Shown: positions 50,972 through 60,256, counted from the stretch's first letter. The stretch is 64,000 nucleotides of DNA from Marinomonas ostreistagni (GCF_016461785.1 NZ_JAEMUH010000005.1:62001-126000); one strand, 5' to 3'. A program made the numbers and translations. The notes: a model not told the origin generated them from the sequence alone.

Positions 50972-52735
50972 ATGACTCAGCGATTACCTAATCAAGGTGT
51001 TTTAGAAGATCAATATGATGTGATAGTAGTTGGCTCCGGAGCCGCTGGATTGAGCACTGCTGTTAGAGCAGCTCATCAAGGTCTGTCAGTCCTTGTGCTA
51101 GAAAAAACTGAGGTGTTCGGAGGCACCAGTGCGTGGTCGGGTGGCTGGTTGTGGATCCCACGTAACCCGCTTGCTCAGCGAGCTGGTATTCAAGAGCCTT
51201 TTGATGCGCCATTAGCATATGCTAAAAGTGAAATGGGTGAACGTTGCCCAGATGAACGTGTTTTAGCGTTTCTTGAAAAAGGGCCTGAAATGGTGTCCTT
51301 TTTTGAACAAGAAACCGCATTGCGTTTCGTAGATGGTAACGCTATTCCTGATTTCCACACCTCCAATGGTCATGCTCTGGGCGGTCGCTCAGTTGCCGCA
51401 GCCCCATTTGATGGACGTGCACTGGGTGACTGGAAGTATACGTTGAGAAAACCCCTGTCTGTCATTTCTCTTTGGGGAATGGGGATTGCCAGTGGGCAAG
51501 ACCTAAAACATTTCTTTAATGCCACTCGTTCTCTTCGTTCAGCTTTATATGTTGCCAAGAGAGTGGGGCGTCATGTCATTGATTTATTACGTGATGGACG
51601 AAGCACACAATTAGTGAACGGTAACGCTTTAGTCGCCGCGTTGCTAAAAAGCGCCGTAGATAAAAAGGTCTATCTTCAAAATAACGCGCACGTGTCAGCC
51701 TTAATCAAGCATGGTGAAAGAGTGACAGGGGTTGATGTTGTGATAGACGGTAAGCCGACAAAAATTGGCGCTCGTCACGGCGTTGTTCTCGCGGCAGGTG
51801 GATTCCCTCACGATACGAAACGTCAGAAAGCATTGTTTCCTCAAACTGCGGGCCAACAACATTTTTCAGCTGCGCCTAAAACCAATACTGGCGATGGTCT
51901 CAATATGGCTGAGGAAATAGGGGCCAAAATACGAGATGACCTAGATAACCCTGGTGCTTGGAGCCCTGTTTCACTGGTGCCGAGTAAGCAAGGTGCGATT
52001 CATTTTCCTCATCTAATTGAACGTGCAAAGCCCGGTATTATAGCGGTGCTTCCAAATGGGAGGCGCTTCACTAGCGAAGCGGATTCCTACCATGACTTTA
52101 TGAAGGCTTTATTTGAGGCGACTCCAACAGGAGAGGAGCCCTATTGTTGGTTGCTTGCGGATCACCGAGCTCAACGTCGTTGGGGCTTAGGCTGGTCGCG
52201 ACCTTTTCCATTTCCTACGTCTTTCTACGAGCGACAGGGCTACTTACATAAAGGGGAGACTTGGCACGCGCTAGCACAAAAGATTGGCGTGCCTAGCACT
52301 GCGTTAGTTCATACCGTTGATCGTTTTAACCGCGACGCGCAGTTAGGCCATGATCGCGATTTTGCTCGGGGAGCATCACCCTATAACGCTATTCAAGGGG
52401 ACCCAGAGAATCGCCCCAACCCGTCTTTAGCCGCTCTAGAACAAGCCCCTTTTTATGCTGTGCGTATTGTTGCGGGTAGCTTGGGTACCTTTGCGGGTAT
52501 TGCGACGAACGAGCAAGGGCAAGCACTTACTAATCATGGCAGTCCTATTTCCGGTTTATTCGCAGTAGGTAATGACATGTCTAGTGTGTTCGAAGGCAAT
52601 TACCCCAGTGGTGGTATCACCCTAGGCCCTGCTATGACGTTTGGCTACATCATCGCTAACAACTTAAAAACACTGTCGGAAAAACCGGCCACAGATCTAA
52701 ATTCATCAGAGGAAGAAAATCATGCAGTACTATGA
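50972..52735 (+). CDS. KstD/fumarate-reductase-type FAD dehydrogenase (second)
   Basis: A 587-residue paralogue of the protein at 48199, with YDVIVVGSGAAGLSTAVRAAHQG, FGGTSAWSGGWLWIPRNPL and the C-terminal FAD loop EGNYPSGGITLGPAMTFGYI. Overall layout matches, but the middle diverges, so the two probably act on successive intermediates or related substrates. It overlaps the NIPSNAP gene by 14 bp. Confidence 0.9.
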   Translation: MTQRLPNQGVLEDQYDVIVVGSGAAGLSTAVRAAHQGLSVLVLEKTEVFGGTSAWSGGWLWIPRNPLAQRAGIQEPFDAPLAYAKSEMGERCPDERVLAFLEKGPEMVSFFEQETALRFVDGNAIPDFHTSNGHALGGRSVAAAPFDGRALGDWKYTLRKPLSVISLWGMGIASGQDLKHFFNATRSLRSALYVAKRVGRHVIDLLRDGRSTQLVNGNALVAALLKSAVDKKVYLQNNAHVSALIKHGERVTGVDVVIDGKPTKIGARHGVVLAAGGFPHDTKRQKALFPQTAGQQHFSAAPKTNTGDGLNMAEEIGAKIRDDLDNPGAWSPVSLVPSKQGAIHFPHLIERAKPGIIAVLPNGRRFTSEADSYHDFMKALFEATPTGEEPYCWLLADHRAQRRWGLGWSRPFPFPTSFYERQGYLHKGETWHALAQKIGVPSTALVHTVDRFNRDAQLGHDRDFARGASPYNAIQGDPENRPNPSLAALEQAPFYAVRIVAGSLGTFAGIATNEQGQALTNHGSPISGLFAVGNDMSSVFEGNYPSGGITLGPAMTFGYIIANNLKTLSEKPATDLNSSEEENHAVL

Positions 52736-53339
52736 AATCGTTACATTGAAAACTGTTATTTTTGGTGCAGGAAAAGCCGCGCCAGGTATTCAAGCTTTTC
52801 TGGAAGCACCTGAGGCAAAAGGGAAGTTGTTTGGTGCATGGTACTCAGACATTGGTGATTTGAACGAAGTTTATCTATTGCGAGGTTTTGAGACAGAGCA
52901 GGACATGCTGGCAGAGCGCAAACGCGCACGCCTGTCTGAGAACCCTTTCAACTGTGTTGAGCTGTTACTCGACTTAACCTTTGATAGCTATATTCCTTTA
53001 GATTTCATGCCGCCTATCGAAACAGGGGAATTTGGTCCTGTTTATGAAATTCGTACTTACCATACAACCTTAAATGGTTTGGCTCCTACGATTGAAAAGT
53101 GGCGCGATGCCGTGCCAAAGCGCACGGAGTATTCGAAGTTGACGATGGCGATGTATTCCATTGATGGCGGATCACGCTTTACACAAATTTGGCCTTACAG
53201 CTCAACTAATGAACGTGCTGAAGTACGCGCTAAAACCGTAGCAGAAGGCGTATGGCCGCCAAAAGGAGGTCCGGATTTCCTAACACCGAATATGACCTCG
53301 ACAGTGGCGATGCCATTGCCTTTTTCTCCGCTGAAATAA
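52722..53339 (+). CDS. NIPSNAP-family protein
   Basis: A 205-residue protein with two ferredoxin-like halves. MQYYEIVTLKTVIFGAGKAAPGIQAFLE and VYEIRTYHTTLNGLAPTIEKWRDAVPKR are the NIPSNAP-type repeats. GAGGAAG precedes the start. The dimeric alpha-beta barrel fold is related to monooxygenase and EthD/ABM families, so a cofactor-free catalytic or product-binding role is possible. It is translationally coupled to the flavoprotein. Confidence 0.87.
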   Translation: MQYYEIVTLKTVIFGAGKAAPGIQAFLEAPEAKGKLFGAWYSDIGDLNEVYLLRGFETEQDMLAERKRARLSENPFNCVELLLDLTFDSYIPLDFMPPIETGEFGPVYEIRTYHTTLNGLAPTIEKWRDAVPKRTEYSKLTMAMYSIDGGSRFTQIWPYSSTNERAEVRAKTVAEGVWPPKGGPDFLTPNMTSTVAMPLPFSPLK

Positions 53340-53355
53340 TGTGTAGGTAGTCAGA

Positions 53356-54177
53356 ATGTCTTATCAATTTTCCTTAGCCTTTCTGACTGTGTTTGATGCG
53401 ACTCCAAGTGAAGCCATCCAAATAGCCGCTGAAACGGGCTATTCTCATGTAGGCTTACGACTCTTGCCCTCAGGATCTGAGGGCCTTTTTCCTTTAATGA
53501 CTGATGATCGAGTATTTAAGGAAACACTGGCCGCATTGCAAGACACAGGCATTCAAGTCGCTGACATTGAGATTGTTCGATTAGGCGAGCAGTTCCAAGT
53601 GTCTGATACATTAGCTTTTCTAGAGCGAGGGGCTCGGCTTGGTGCAAAAAATGTACTTGTTGCAGGCGATGACCCCGATGAAAGTCGTTTGACGGCATCG
53701 TTTGCTGCATTTTGTGAGGCGGCGGACTCGTTTGGCTTAACGGCGGATCTTGAGTTTATGCCATGGACACAAGTACCCGATATCGCGAAAGCAAATCGTG
53801 TAGTGAGTAACGCAGCACAAGCCAATGGCGGTGTATTGATTGACGCATTACACTACCATCGAGCGCATATGACCTTAGACGATATTGCGATAATTGACCC
53901 TAAGCGTATTCACTATGTTCAATTCTGCGATGCCTTGGCCGCATTCGATGATTCAACAGATGCTTTGATCCACGTTGCTCGTCAAGCACGTTTGGACCCT
54001 GGTGAAGGGGAAATTGATTTGGTGAGTTTATTCCAAGCGATTCCCAAGCATGCGATGTTGAGCATAGAAGTGCCTAACTTTGATAAAGCAAAATCGCTAA
54101 CCTCCAAAGAACGTGCAGCAAACGCTCTTGCTGCAATGAAAGGCGTCATTGCTCAGGCAAGCAACAGCCCTTACTAA
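53356..54177 (+). CDS. Xylose-isomerase-like TIM-barrel protein
   Basis: A 273-residue AP-endonuclease-2 superfamily barrel. Likely metal ligands lie in DLEFMPW (E), LIDALHYHRAH (D and H), VQFCDAL (D) and LSIEVPNF (E). The family includes sugar-phosphate isomerases, epimerases and 3-dehydroshikimate dehydratases. Beside a shikimate-type dehydrogenase a dehydratase or isomerase step is suggested. It is the last gene before a strong terminator. Confidence 0.87.
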   Translation: MSYQFSLAFLTVFDATPSEAIQIAAETGYSHVGLRLLPSGSEGLFPLMTDDRVFKETLAALQDTGIQVADIEIVRLGEQFQVSDTLAFLERGARLGAKNVLVAGDDPDESRLTASFAAFCEAADSFGLTADLEFMPWTQVPDIAKANRVVSNAAQANGGVLIDALHYHRAHMTLDDIAIIDPKRIHYVQFCDALAAFDDSTDALIHVARQARLDPGEGEIDLVSLFQAIPKHAMLSIEVPNFDKAKSLTSKERAANALAAMKGVIAQASNSPY

Positions 54178-54200
54178 CGAGTGATTTTGTTTCTTAAAAA

Positions 54201-54223
54201 GCGACCTTCGGGTCGCTTTTTTT
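54201..54223 (+). terminator. Intrinsic terminator after the TIM-barrel gene
   Basis: GCGACC-TTCG-GGTCGC followed by seven T, with A-rich sequence before the stem. It is a classic terminator with a stable UUCG tetraloop. Confidence 0.95.
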
Positions 54224-54298
54224 GTCTCTGCGATTTGTGCAAGAAATATCGGTATCGCAGCAGCTATCGAGGAACAAGCGTGCAGATATAAAGCTATA

Positions 54299-54328
54299 TA
54301 TTGTTTATAGTAAGCAATGTATACAATA
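54299..54328. promoter_or_regulatory. Probable MarR operator
   Basis: TATTGT (54299-54304) and ACAATA (54323-54328) are inverted, with a nested ATTG...CAAT (54300-54318). The AT-rich palindrome lies just upstream of the MarR gene and fits autoregulation. Confidence 0.55.
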
Positions 54329-54344
54329 ATCCATTTATACCATT

Positions 54345-54773
54345 ATGGATCCCCTTATGAGTGTTAGAGAACTGAGCTTTTTATTAACGGACGTGAAGCG
54401 TTTGCTGCGCCGAGAGTATCTGAAAAGCGATTTACCCATCACCCCAATGCAAGCCCGTGCATTGGTTTATGTGTCGCGTTTTGAAGGTCTTCGCCAAAAG
54501 GCTCTGTCCGATATTTTAGAGATTCAACCGATTACCACTGCACGTTTGATTGATCAATTGAGTGACGAGGGACTGGTAGAACGCCGTCCAGATCCAACGG
54601 ATCGCCGCGCTCATTGTCTTTATTTAACCGATCAGGCACAGGCGCTTTTAGATGATATTGGCGTTGTGGTTGAAGACGTCAATCGAAAGGCTGTTGCAGG
54701 ATTAAGTGCGGATGAAATCGACCAATTACTGCATTTGTTAAAAGTGATGCATAGCAACCTTAGCCAAGACTAA
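54345..54773 (+). CDS. MarR-family regulator
   Basis: A 142-residue regulator. The winged helix is KALSDILEIQPITTARLIDQLSDEGLVERRPDPTDRRAHCLYLT, with the DxR wing motif. ATG at 54345 or 54357 may be used. It lies 34 bp upstream of the efflux genes, so it most likely represses the emrAB-type operon until it binds a phenolic or drug-like ligand. Confidence 0.93.
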   Translation: MDPLMSVRELSFLLTDVKRLLRREYLKSDLPITPMQARALVYVSRFEGLRQKALSDILEIQPITTARLIDQLSDEGLVERRPDPTDRRAHCLYLTDQAQALLDDIGVVVEDVNRKAVAGLSADEIDQLLHLLKVMHSNLSQD

Positions 54774-54807
54774 TGCCATGGCGTCACTTTCGAGAGGACA
54801 TTAAAGA

Positions 54808-55872
54808 ATGAGTGAAACCAATACCCCTGCCGTAGAACCTAAGCAAGTCACCCAGCGAAACAAACGCCGTTTGCTGTTGTTTGTTGTGCCGGTAGTTGCT
54901 GTGGCGGCTTCGGCATATGTTTACTTGCATGGCGGTCGCTATGTCGAAACGGACAATGCTTTTGTGAAAAACGATAAGACGATGATCACAGCAGAAGTCT
55001 CCGGATCGATTCAGACCTTGGCGGTAAAAGAAAACCAAGCCGTTGAGAAAGGGGCGTTGTTGTTTGCGATTGATCCTGTGCCTTATCAAACTGCCGTGGC
55101 ACAAGCTCAGGCGCAGTTGGAGCAGGTGCGCATTGAGCTATTGTCCCAGCAGGCGGCCTATGAAGAGAAAGAAGCTGAAATCACGTTGGCGCAGAGCACT
55201 TTTGCCTACAACCAGCGTGATGAAAAGCGTCAGGCTGACTTGTTAAAACAGCATTATATTTCCGATTCACAGTACGATGCGTCCACTCAGACAACGAAAA
55301 CTAGTCGTTTACAAATTGATGCGTTAGAAAAGGATTTGCGTCGTTTGCGTGAAGTGTTGGGTGGCGATGCCTCACGTCCAGTGACGGAGCACCCAAGTTA
55401 TCAAGCAGCGCTGGCACAGCTGGAACAAGCAAAGTTGAATCTTTCCCATGTACAGGTTTATGCACCGGCAAACGGAATCGTTACCAATGTGCCGACGTCC
55501 GGTGAATACATAACGACAGGTGCTAGTGCGATGGTCTTGGTTGCTAACCAAAATCCATGGATTGAAGCCAATTTCACTGAAAAAGACATGACTTATATGA
55601 AACCAGGACAAAAGGTTGAAGTCGAAGTGGACGCATACCCTGGTGTGACTTGGAAGGGAACCGTTGAAAGCATTAGCCCTGCGACAGGCTCTGAGTTTTC
55701 GGTGATCCCAGCTGAAAATGCGACCGGTAATTGGGTGAAAGTGACGCAGCGTGTTCCGGTACGCATTCATATCGATGCTAATGATAATGAACAAGTGTTA
55801 CGAGCAGGATTAAGTACACTAGTTACCGTTGATACAGAGCATCAAACCAGCTTACTTGGCGTGAAGCTTTAA
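54808..55872 (+). CDS. EmrA/HlyD-type membrane fusion protein
   Basis: A 354-residue periplasmic adaptor. One N-terminal TM helix (RRLLLFVVPVVAVAASAYVYL) is followed by a biotinyl-lipoyl half (GGRYVETDNAFVKNDKTMITAEVSGSIQTLAVKENQAVEKGALLFAID), a coiled-coil hairpin at about 95-200, and the closing half (VYAPANGIVTNVPTSGEYITTGASAMVLV). GAGG precedes the start. It bridges the MFS pump to an outer-membrane channel. Confidence 0.93.
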   Translation: MSETNTPAVEPKQVTQRNKRRLLLFVVPVVAVAASAYVYLHGGRYVETDNAFVKNDKTMITAEVSGSIQTLAVKENQAVEKGALLFAIDPVPYQTAVAQAQAQLEQVRIELLSQQAAYEEKEAEITLAQSTFAYNQRDEKRQADLLKQHYISDSQYDASTQTTKTSRLQIDALEKDLRRLREVLGGDASRPVTEHPSYQAALAQLEQAKLNLSHVQVYAPANGIVTNVPTSGEYITTGASAMVLVANQNPWIEANFTEKDMTYMKPGQKVEVEVDAYPGVTWKGTVESISPATGSEFSVIPAENATGNWVKVTQRVPVRIHIDANDNEQVLRAGLSTLVTVDTEHQTSLLGVKL

Positions 55873-55884
55873 GGTCGGTGTGGC

Positions 55885-57414
55885 ATGACCCTCACTCAAT
55901 CAAAACGCGCGGGAGATCAATCTTTTCAGCGCATCATGGTCACCGTATCGGTCATGCTTGCCACCATTATGCAAGCATTGGATACGACGATTGCCAACGT
56001 CGCTCTGCCGCATATGCAAGGCGCGATGGGGGCGACACAGGACCAAATTTCTTGGGTATTAACTTCTTATATCGTTGCTGCAGCGATTTGTATGCCTTTG
56101 ACTGGGTTTTTATCCGCCCGCTTTGGTCGTAAGCGATTATTTCTGTGGTCAGTTGTTGGCTTTACCGTGACATCAGTATTGTGTGGTATGGCTCAATCCC
56201 TGAATCAGATCATCCTCTTTCGTCTGTTACAGGGCGTGTTTGGCGCAAGTTTAGTACCGCTCTCCCAGGCCATTCTGTTAGACAGTTACCCTAAAGAAAA
56301 GCATGGTTCAGCGATGGCCATGTGGGGTGTAGGTGTTATGGTCGGTCCTATTCTTGGTCCCTTTTTAGGGGGCTTGTTGACGGAGTACTACAGCTGGCGT
56401 TGGGTATTTTACATCAATGTGCCGTTTGGTATTTTGGCTTGGTTAGGCATCACGAGCTTTGTTAAAGAAACGGATCTCAACCGCCAACGTAAGTTCGATT
56501 TTTACGGTTTTTTACTGCTGGCACTTGGCATTGGTGCGTTACAGATGATGCTGGATCGTGGGGAAACTTTAGACTGGTTCAGTAGCTTAGAAGTCATCAT
56601 TGAAGCGGGCTTGGCGGTCTTGTGCTTGTATATGTTTGTGGTGCACATTAATACCCACAGCAGTCCTTTCATTGAAACCGCCCTGTTCCGTGATCGTAAT
56701 TTTTCGGTAGGTCTCGTGTTCATCTTTATCGTCGGCATTATTTTGCTGGCAACCATGGCGCTATTACCGCCATTTATGCAAAACCTGATGGGCTATCAAG
56801 TGGTTGATGTCGGGATGATTTTAGCCCCTCGCGGTTTTGGAACCATGGCAATGATGATCCTAGTGGGCAAACTATCGGAGAAAGTCGATCCGAGATTGTT
56901 TATCTTCGTTGGACTGCTGTTGATCATTTCATCGATGTGGGAGATGACACAGTTTACCTTGGATACGACTGCTGCGGATATTGTCAGAACGGGCGTTGTG
57001 CAAGGTGCTGGATTAGGGCTGATTTTTGTGCCGCTTTCGACAATTTCCTTTTCGACTTTAGCGCCGCATTTGCGAACCGAAGCGTCATCGTTATTCAGTT
57101 TGTTGCGAAATATCGGCAGTAGTATTGGTATTTCTATAGTCGCCACTTATCTGACCCAGCATACGCAGATTAACCACGCGATTTTTGCCGAATCCATCAA
57201 CCCGTTTAACATGGGATTGCATCTGGCCGAGCAGGCGGGGGCTTACTCTACACAGTCTGTAGCAGGATTGGCTGCTTTGAATCAAATGGTCAGTGCTCAA
57301 GCAGCCACCATGGCTTACCTGCAGGACTTTCGTTTGATGATGTGGGTGACGGTTGCTGCGCTACCGTTGGTGTTTGCTTTAGGGCGGCCACAGCCTAAAA
57401 CCACGAGCGCGTAA
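55885..57414 (+). CDS. DHA2-family MFS drug efflux pump (EmrB-like)
   Basis: A 509-residue transporter with 14 TM segments. Motif C of the DHA2 family (GVGVMVGPILGPFLGGLL) and LDTTIANVALPHMQGAMGATQDQISWVLTSYIVA are present. It starts 12 bp after the adaptor gene. It probably exports hydrophobic toxins together with the adaptor under MarR control. Confidence 0.94.
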   Translation: MTLTQSKRAGDQSFQRIMVTVSVMLATIMQALDTTIANVALPHMQGAMGATQDQISWVLTSYIVAAAICMPLTGFLSARFGRKRLFLWSVVGFTVTSVLCGMAQSLNQIILFRLLQGVFGASLVPLSQAILLDSYPKEKHGSAMAMWGVGVMVGPILGPFLGGLLTEYYSWRWVFYINVPFGILAWLGITSFVKETDLNRQRKFDFYGFLLLALGIGALQMMLDRGETLDWFSSLEVIIEAGLAVLCLYMFVVHINTHSSPFIETALFRDRNFSVGLVFIFIVGIILLATMALLPPFMQNLMGYQVVDVGMILAPRGFGTMAMMILVGKLSEKVDPRLFIFVGLLLIISSMWEMTQFTLDTTAADIVRTGVVQGAGLGLIFVPLSTISFSTLAPHLRTEASSLFSLLRNIGSSIGISIVATYLTQHTQINHAIFAESINPFNMGLHLAEQAGAYSTQSVAGLAALNQMVSAQAATMAYLQDFRLMMWVTVAALPLVFALGRPQPKTTSA

Positions 57415-57430
57415 ACGACTGAGGCAATAA

Positions 57431-57478
57431 AACCTTGTTTAGGTGGTGTCACCCTGATCAAGGTTCTAGGTTTTTTTG
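57431..57478 (+). terminator. Probable terminator of the efflux operon
   Basis: AACCTTG (57431-57437) and CAAGGTT (57459-57465) pair around an inner partly paired loop; CTAGG and seven T follow. It lies 17 bp after the stop. Confidence 0.55.
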
Positions 57479-57522
57479 TTGGTTTTCTCTACAATGTGGT
57501 CACGTTTAGTTTCGGTCTGATT

Positions 57523-57921
57523 ATGCCAATTTCGTTACTTGCACGATTACGTCAATACGGACGCTGGGTATTATTTGCTTGGTGTGTGTCGTTGCTTGGC
57601 CCTCTTGTGGTGCCAACTCAGCCTGTCGTGCAAAACGATTACGTGGTATTGCGTGTTTGTAGTTTGATGAACGGTGTCCAGTTTATCAAAGTACCCCTTT
57701 CTGAGTTTTCTGACACCCAAGTTAAGGATCACATTGGCCAGTTACACGCCAGTTGTAAGTGTGGCTTAAATGTCGATCATTTATCGATTTTAGGGGCAGA
57801 TTACTCCGTTGCAGCGACGCCTTTTGTGCCTGTGCGCTGGAGCGAACCCTATAGTGGGCACGTTATTGCGACTTTCGATGCTCATTATGACCCGAGAGCC
57901 CCACCATTCTTTTATAGCTGA
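57523..57921 (+). CDS. DUF2946-like small envelope protein
   Basis: A 132-residue protein with one hydrophobic N-terminal segment (GRWVLFAWCVSLLGPLVV) and the C-terminal motif RAPP (DPRAPPFFYS) seen in DUF2946 proteins. It has three spaced cysteines (VCS, SCKCG). The ATG at 57523 is preferred over the GTG that opens the frame. DUF2946 genes are often next to copper genes, and here a PCu(A)C chaperone follows by 40 bp, so a copper-related role is inferred. Confidence 0.75.
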   Translation: MPISLLARLRQYGRWVLFAWCVSLLGPLVVPTQPVVQNDYVVLRVCSLMNGVQFIKVPLSEFSDTQVKDHIGQLHASCKCGLNVDHLSILGADYSVAATPFVPVRWSEPYSGHVIATFDAHYDPRAPPFFYS

Positions 57922-57961
57922 ATTAGTTGTTAACCAATAACCCACTATAAGAGAATGTATT

Positions 57962-58504
57962 ATGTCTTCACGTTTTTTAACGACTGTCGCGACAGTTGCC
58001 ACCCTTTGTGCATCAAACCTTGCTTTAGCAAGTGATATCCAACTGAGCAATCCTGCGGTGCGTGCTATGCCACCAGGCGCGCCGGCGAGCGGAGCCTACG
58101 TCACATTGATGAACCACTCCAAACACGAGCGTTACTTGATCGGAGCAGAAAGCGATGTGGCAGATGCTGTAGAAGTGCACTTGAGTGAAATGCAGGGTGA
58201 CACCATGAAAATGTACCAGGTTGAACAAGTGCAAGTACCTGCTCATGGTCAAGCTCAACTAAAGCCTGGTAGCTACCATATTATGCTCGTAGGGTTGAAA
58301 AAAACGTTAAAGGCTGGCGATCAAGTGAACTTTACTTTGATTATGAAAAATGGCGAGCGTTTACCAATGACAGCGCCAGTACTGTCACCAGAAGAGATGG
58401 CGCAATATATGCCAGCCGGCATGAAAATGAAGTCGATGGATCACTCTAAAATGAATCATGGCGAGCATAAGCATTTAATGGAAGATGGTCACTCTGACCA
58501 TTAA
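57962..58504 (+). CDS. PCu(A)C-type periplasmic copper chaperone
   Basis: A 180-residue protein. A signal peptide (TVATVATLCASNLALA) is followed by the domain with Cu(I) ligands in VEVHLSEMQGDTMKM and YHIMLVGL, the H-M-H-M pattern of the family. The C-terminal tail (MKMKSMDHSKMNHGEHKHLMEDGHSDH region) is rich in Met and His and may bind extra Cu(II). Such proteins deliver copper to cytochrome oxidase. It is paired with the DUF2946 gene. Confidence 0.93.
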   Translation: MSSRFLTTVATVATLCASNLALASDIQLSNPAVRAMPPGAPASGAYVTLMNHSKHERYLIGAESDVADAVEVHLSEMQGDTMKMYQVEQVQVPAHGQAQLKPGSYHIMLVGLKKTLKAGDQVNFTLIMKNGERLPMTAPVLSPEEMAQYMPAGMKMKSMDHSKMNHGEHKHLMEDGHSDH

Positions 58505-58517
58505 TAGCCCTACCCTA

Positions 58518-58544
58518 GGCTAGACGTCTCCTCTGCGTCTAGCC
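58518..58544 (+). terminator. Stem-loop after the copper chaperone gene
   Basis: GGCTAGACG (58518-58526) and CGTCTAGCC (58536-58544) pair perfectly around a 9-base loop 13 bp after the stop. The following bases are C-rich rather than T-rich, so intrinsic termination is uncertain. Confidence 0.6.
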
Positions 58545-58608
58545 AGCCCCCCTTGCACAGGTTATGATCACGGCTCTTTGAATTGCTCTCACCTTAAAAG
58601 GAGTGCTT

Positions 58609-59208
58609 ATGAATCGTCATTTTATCCTAGGTTATGGCAGTCTGATCAGTTCGACTAGCCGTGCAAAAACTGGTGAAACCGGCCAAGTATGGCCTGTTAA
58701 ACTGAAGGGATATGAGCGAACCTGGTCGGTCATGTCTCAAGCACTAGGTATGAGCTCTGTGGCGGTCATCCAAGCCCCTGATAAAGCCTGTAATGGGGTA
58801 TTAATTGAGGTGGAAGAAGACCAATTCCCTCTATTTGATGAGCGTGAACATGGTTATGAGCGCTCACAAGTATCACGAGATCAGCTACATCCATACCATG
58901 AGGAAGAGCTGCCAGAAGGCACCTATTGGGTCTATCATACCGACGAAGTGGTGGCACCTTGCCAGCATTACCCTATTGTTTTGAGTTATGTCGATGTGAT
59001 CTTAGCTGGGTGTTTAGAGCATGGGGATCACTTTTTACATGATTTCCTCTCACTCACTCGGGGATGGCGTGCCCCTCTGGTCAACGATCGACGTGCTCCG
59101 GTGTACCCACGAGCACAAACTGAATTATCGACAGAGCGCTTTAGTCATTTACTGGCGCCTGTTTCCACTTTGACTTTAAATGAGTTAGCTATCACTTATG
59201 ACGCTTAA
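58609..59208 (+). CDS. Gamma-glutamylcyclotransferase-like protein
   Basis: A 199-residue GGCT-fold protein. FILGYGSLIS is the phosphate/glutamyl-binding loop, and FDEREHGYERSQV contains the catalytic-type Glu. The ATG at 58609 has AAGGAG upstream; the in-frame GTG six bases earlier lies too close to it. The substrate is unknown; family members act on gamma-glutamyl amines or dipeptides. Its 3' end overlaps rsmC by 11 bp. Confidence 0.85.
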   Translation: MNRHFILGYGSLISSTSRAKTGETGQVWPVKLKGYERTWSVMSQALGMSSVAVIQAPDKACNGVLIEVEEDQFPLFDEREHGYERSQVSRDQLHPYHEEELPEGTYWVYHTDEVVAPCQHYPIVLSYVDVILAGCLEHGDHFLHDFLSLTRGWRAPLVNDRRAPVYPRAQTELSTERFSHLLAPVSTLTLNELAITYDA

Positions 59209-60256
59209 TCCCCCCAGCTTATTGCTGGCGCGCAACGAGGCGCAGTTTACGGGCAACGTACTGTTTGCCAACCCAGAAGACACTTACGCACAGACGCTGA
59301 TGTCACAAGCGAATATTTATACTTGGTGTCAATCTAAAGCGGTGGACGAGCAATTGGCTCGTGTTGGCCTGCCGGACGAGCAACGTCATTTTGGGGCAGA
59401 GTGGGGTGCTGGGCGAGTAGAAGCGTTCGACCATGTCATCATCTATCAGCCAAAGGCGAAAGAGTTACTAGATTACCTGCTTGCAGCTACCTTGCCACAC
59501 CTAAAACAAGGTGGACAGCTTTGGTTGGTAGGAGATAACAAAAGTGGTGTGAAATCGTCCGTGAAGCGTTTAACAGCACCACTGGAAGAGGTGGGTAAGG
59601 TCGACAGTGCTAAACACTGCTTGCTGTTTAACGGCTATCTTCGTGGTGAGGCGAAGCCATTTGCGTTAAACGATTGGATCACCCGTTGGCAAGAAGACGT
59701 TGCAGGTCAGAGCTTTACCCTGTGCAGCATCCCAGGAGTTTTTGGTCATGGTAAGCTGGATAAAGGCACAGCTCTGTTACTAGAGCAATTGGAACAGCAT
59801 CGCTTTATGAGTGATGTGGCCAATGCCCGTTTACTGGATTTTGGTTGTGGGGATGGCGTCATCAGTATGTGGTTGCATAAACGTACCGGGGCGAACATCA
59901 GCGCTTTGGATGACTCTGCTTTGGCACTTAAAGCGACCGAGCTGACCTTTGCTGCCAATGACGCCAGCGAAGCCCTGACGTTGGTGCCTTCTAATGGTTT
60001 ATCTGAGGTGAAAGGCCGCTTTAACTATGTGATCACGAATCCACCATTCCATACAGGAATTAATACCGATTACTCCATTGCTGAGCGCTTCTTTATCGAT
60101 GTGAAGAAACATCTAACCTTGAACGGCGAACTATTTGTCGTGGCTAATGACTTTCTGCGTTACCCACCTTTGATTGATGCGGCATTGGGTAAACATCAAA
60201 CGCTTACCAAAGGTCGTGGATTCGCGGTCTATCATGCTCGCCAGCAGAAGCCATAA
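59198..60256 (+). CDS. rsmC: 16S rRNA (guanine1207-N2)-methyltransferase
   Basis: A 352-residue tandem-methyltransferase protein. The N-terminal half is a degenerate domain. The C-terminal half has the SAM site LLDFGCGDGVISMWLHKR and the catalytic NPPFHTG, typical of RsmC/RlmG. The length and N-terminal half match RsmC, which methylates G1207 in the 30S subunit. It overlaps the GGCT-like gene by 11 bp. RlmG is the only close alternative. Confidence 0.9.
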   Translation: MTLNPPSLLLARNEAQFTGNVLFANPEDTYAQTLMSQANIYTWCQSKAVDEQLARVGLPDEQRHFGAEWGAGRVEAFDHVIIYQPKAKELLDYLLAATLPHLKQGGQLWLVGDNKSGVKSSVKRLTAPLEEVGKVDSAKHCLLFNGYLRGEAKPFALNDWITRWQEDVAGQSFTLCSIPGVFGHGKLDKGTALLLEQLEQHRFMSDVANARLLDFGCGDGVISMWLHKRTGANISALDDSALALKATELTFAANDASEALTLVPSNGLSEVKGRFNYVITNPPFHTGINTDYSIAERFFIDVKKHLTLNGELFVVANDFLRYPPLIDAALGKHQTLTKGRGFAVYHARQQKP

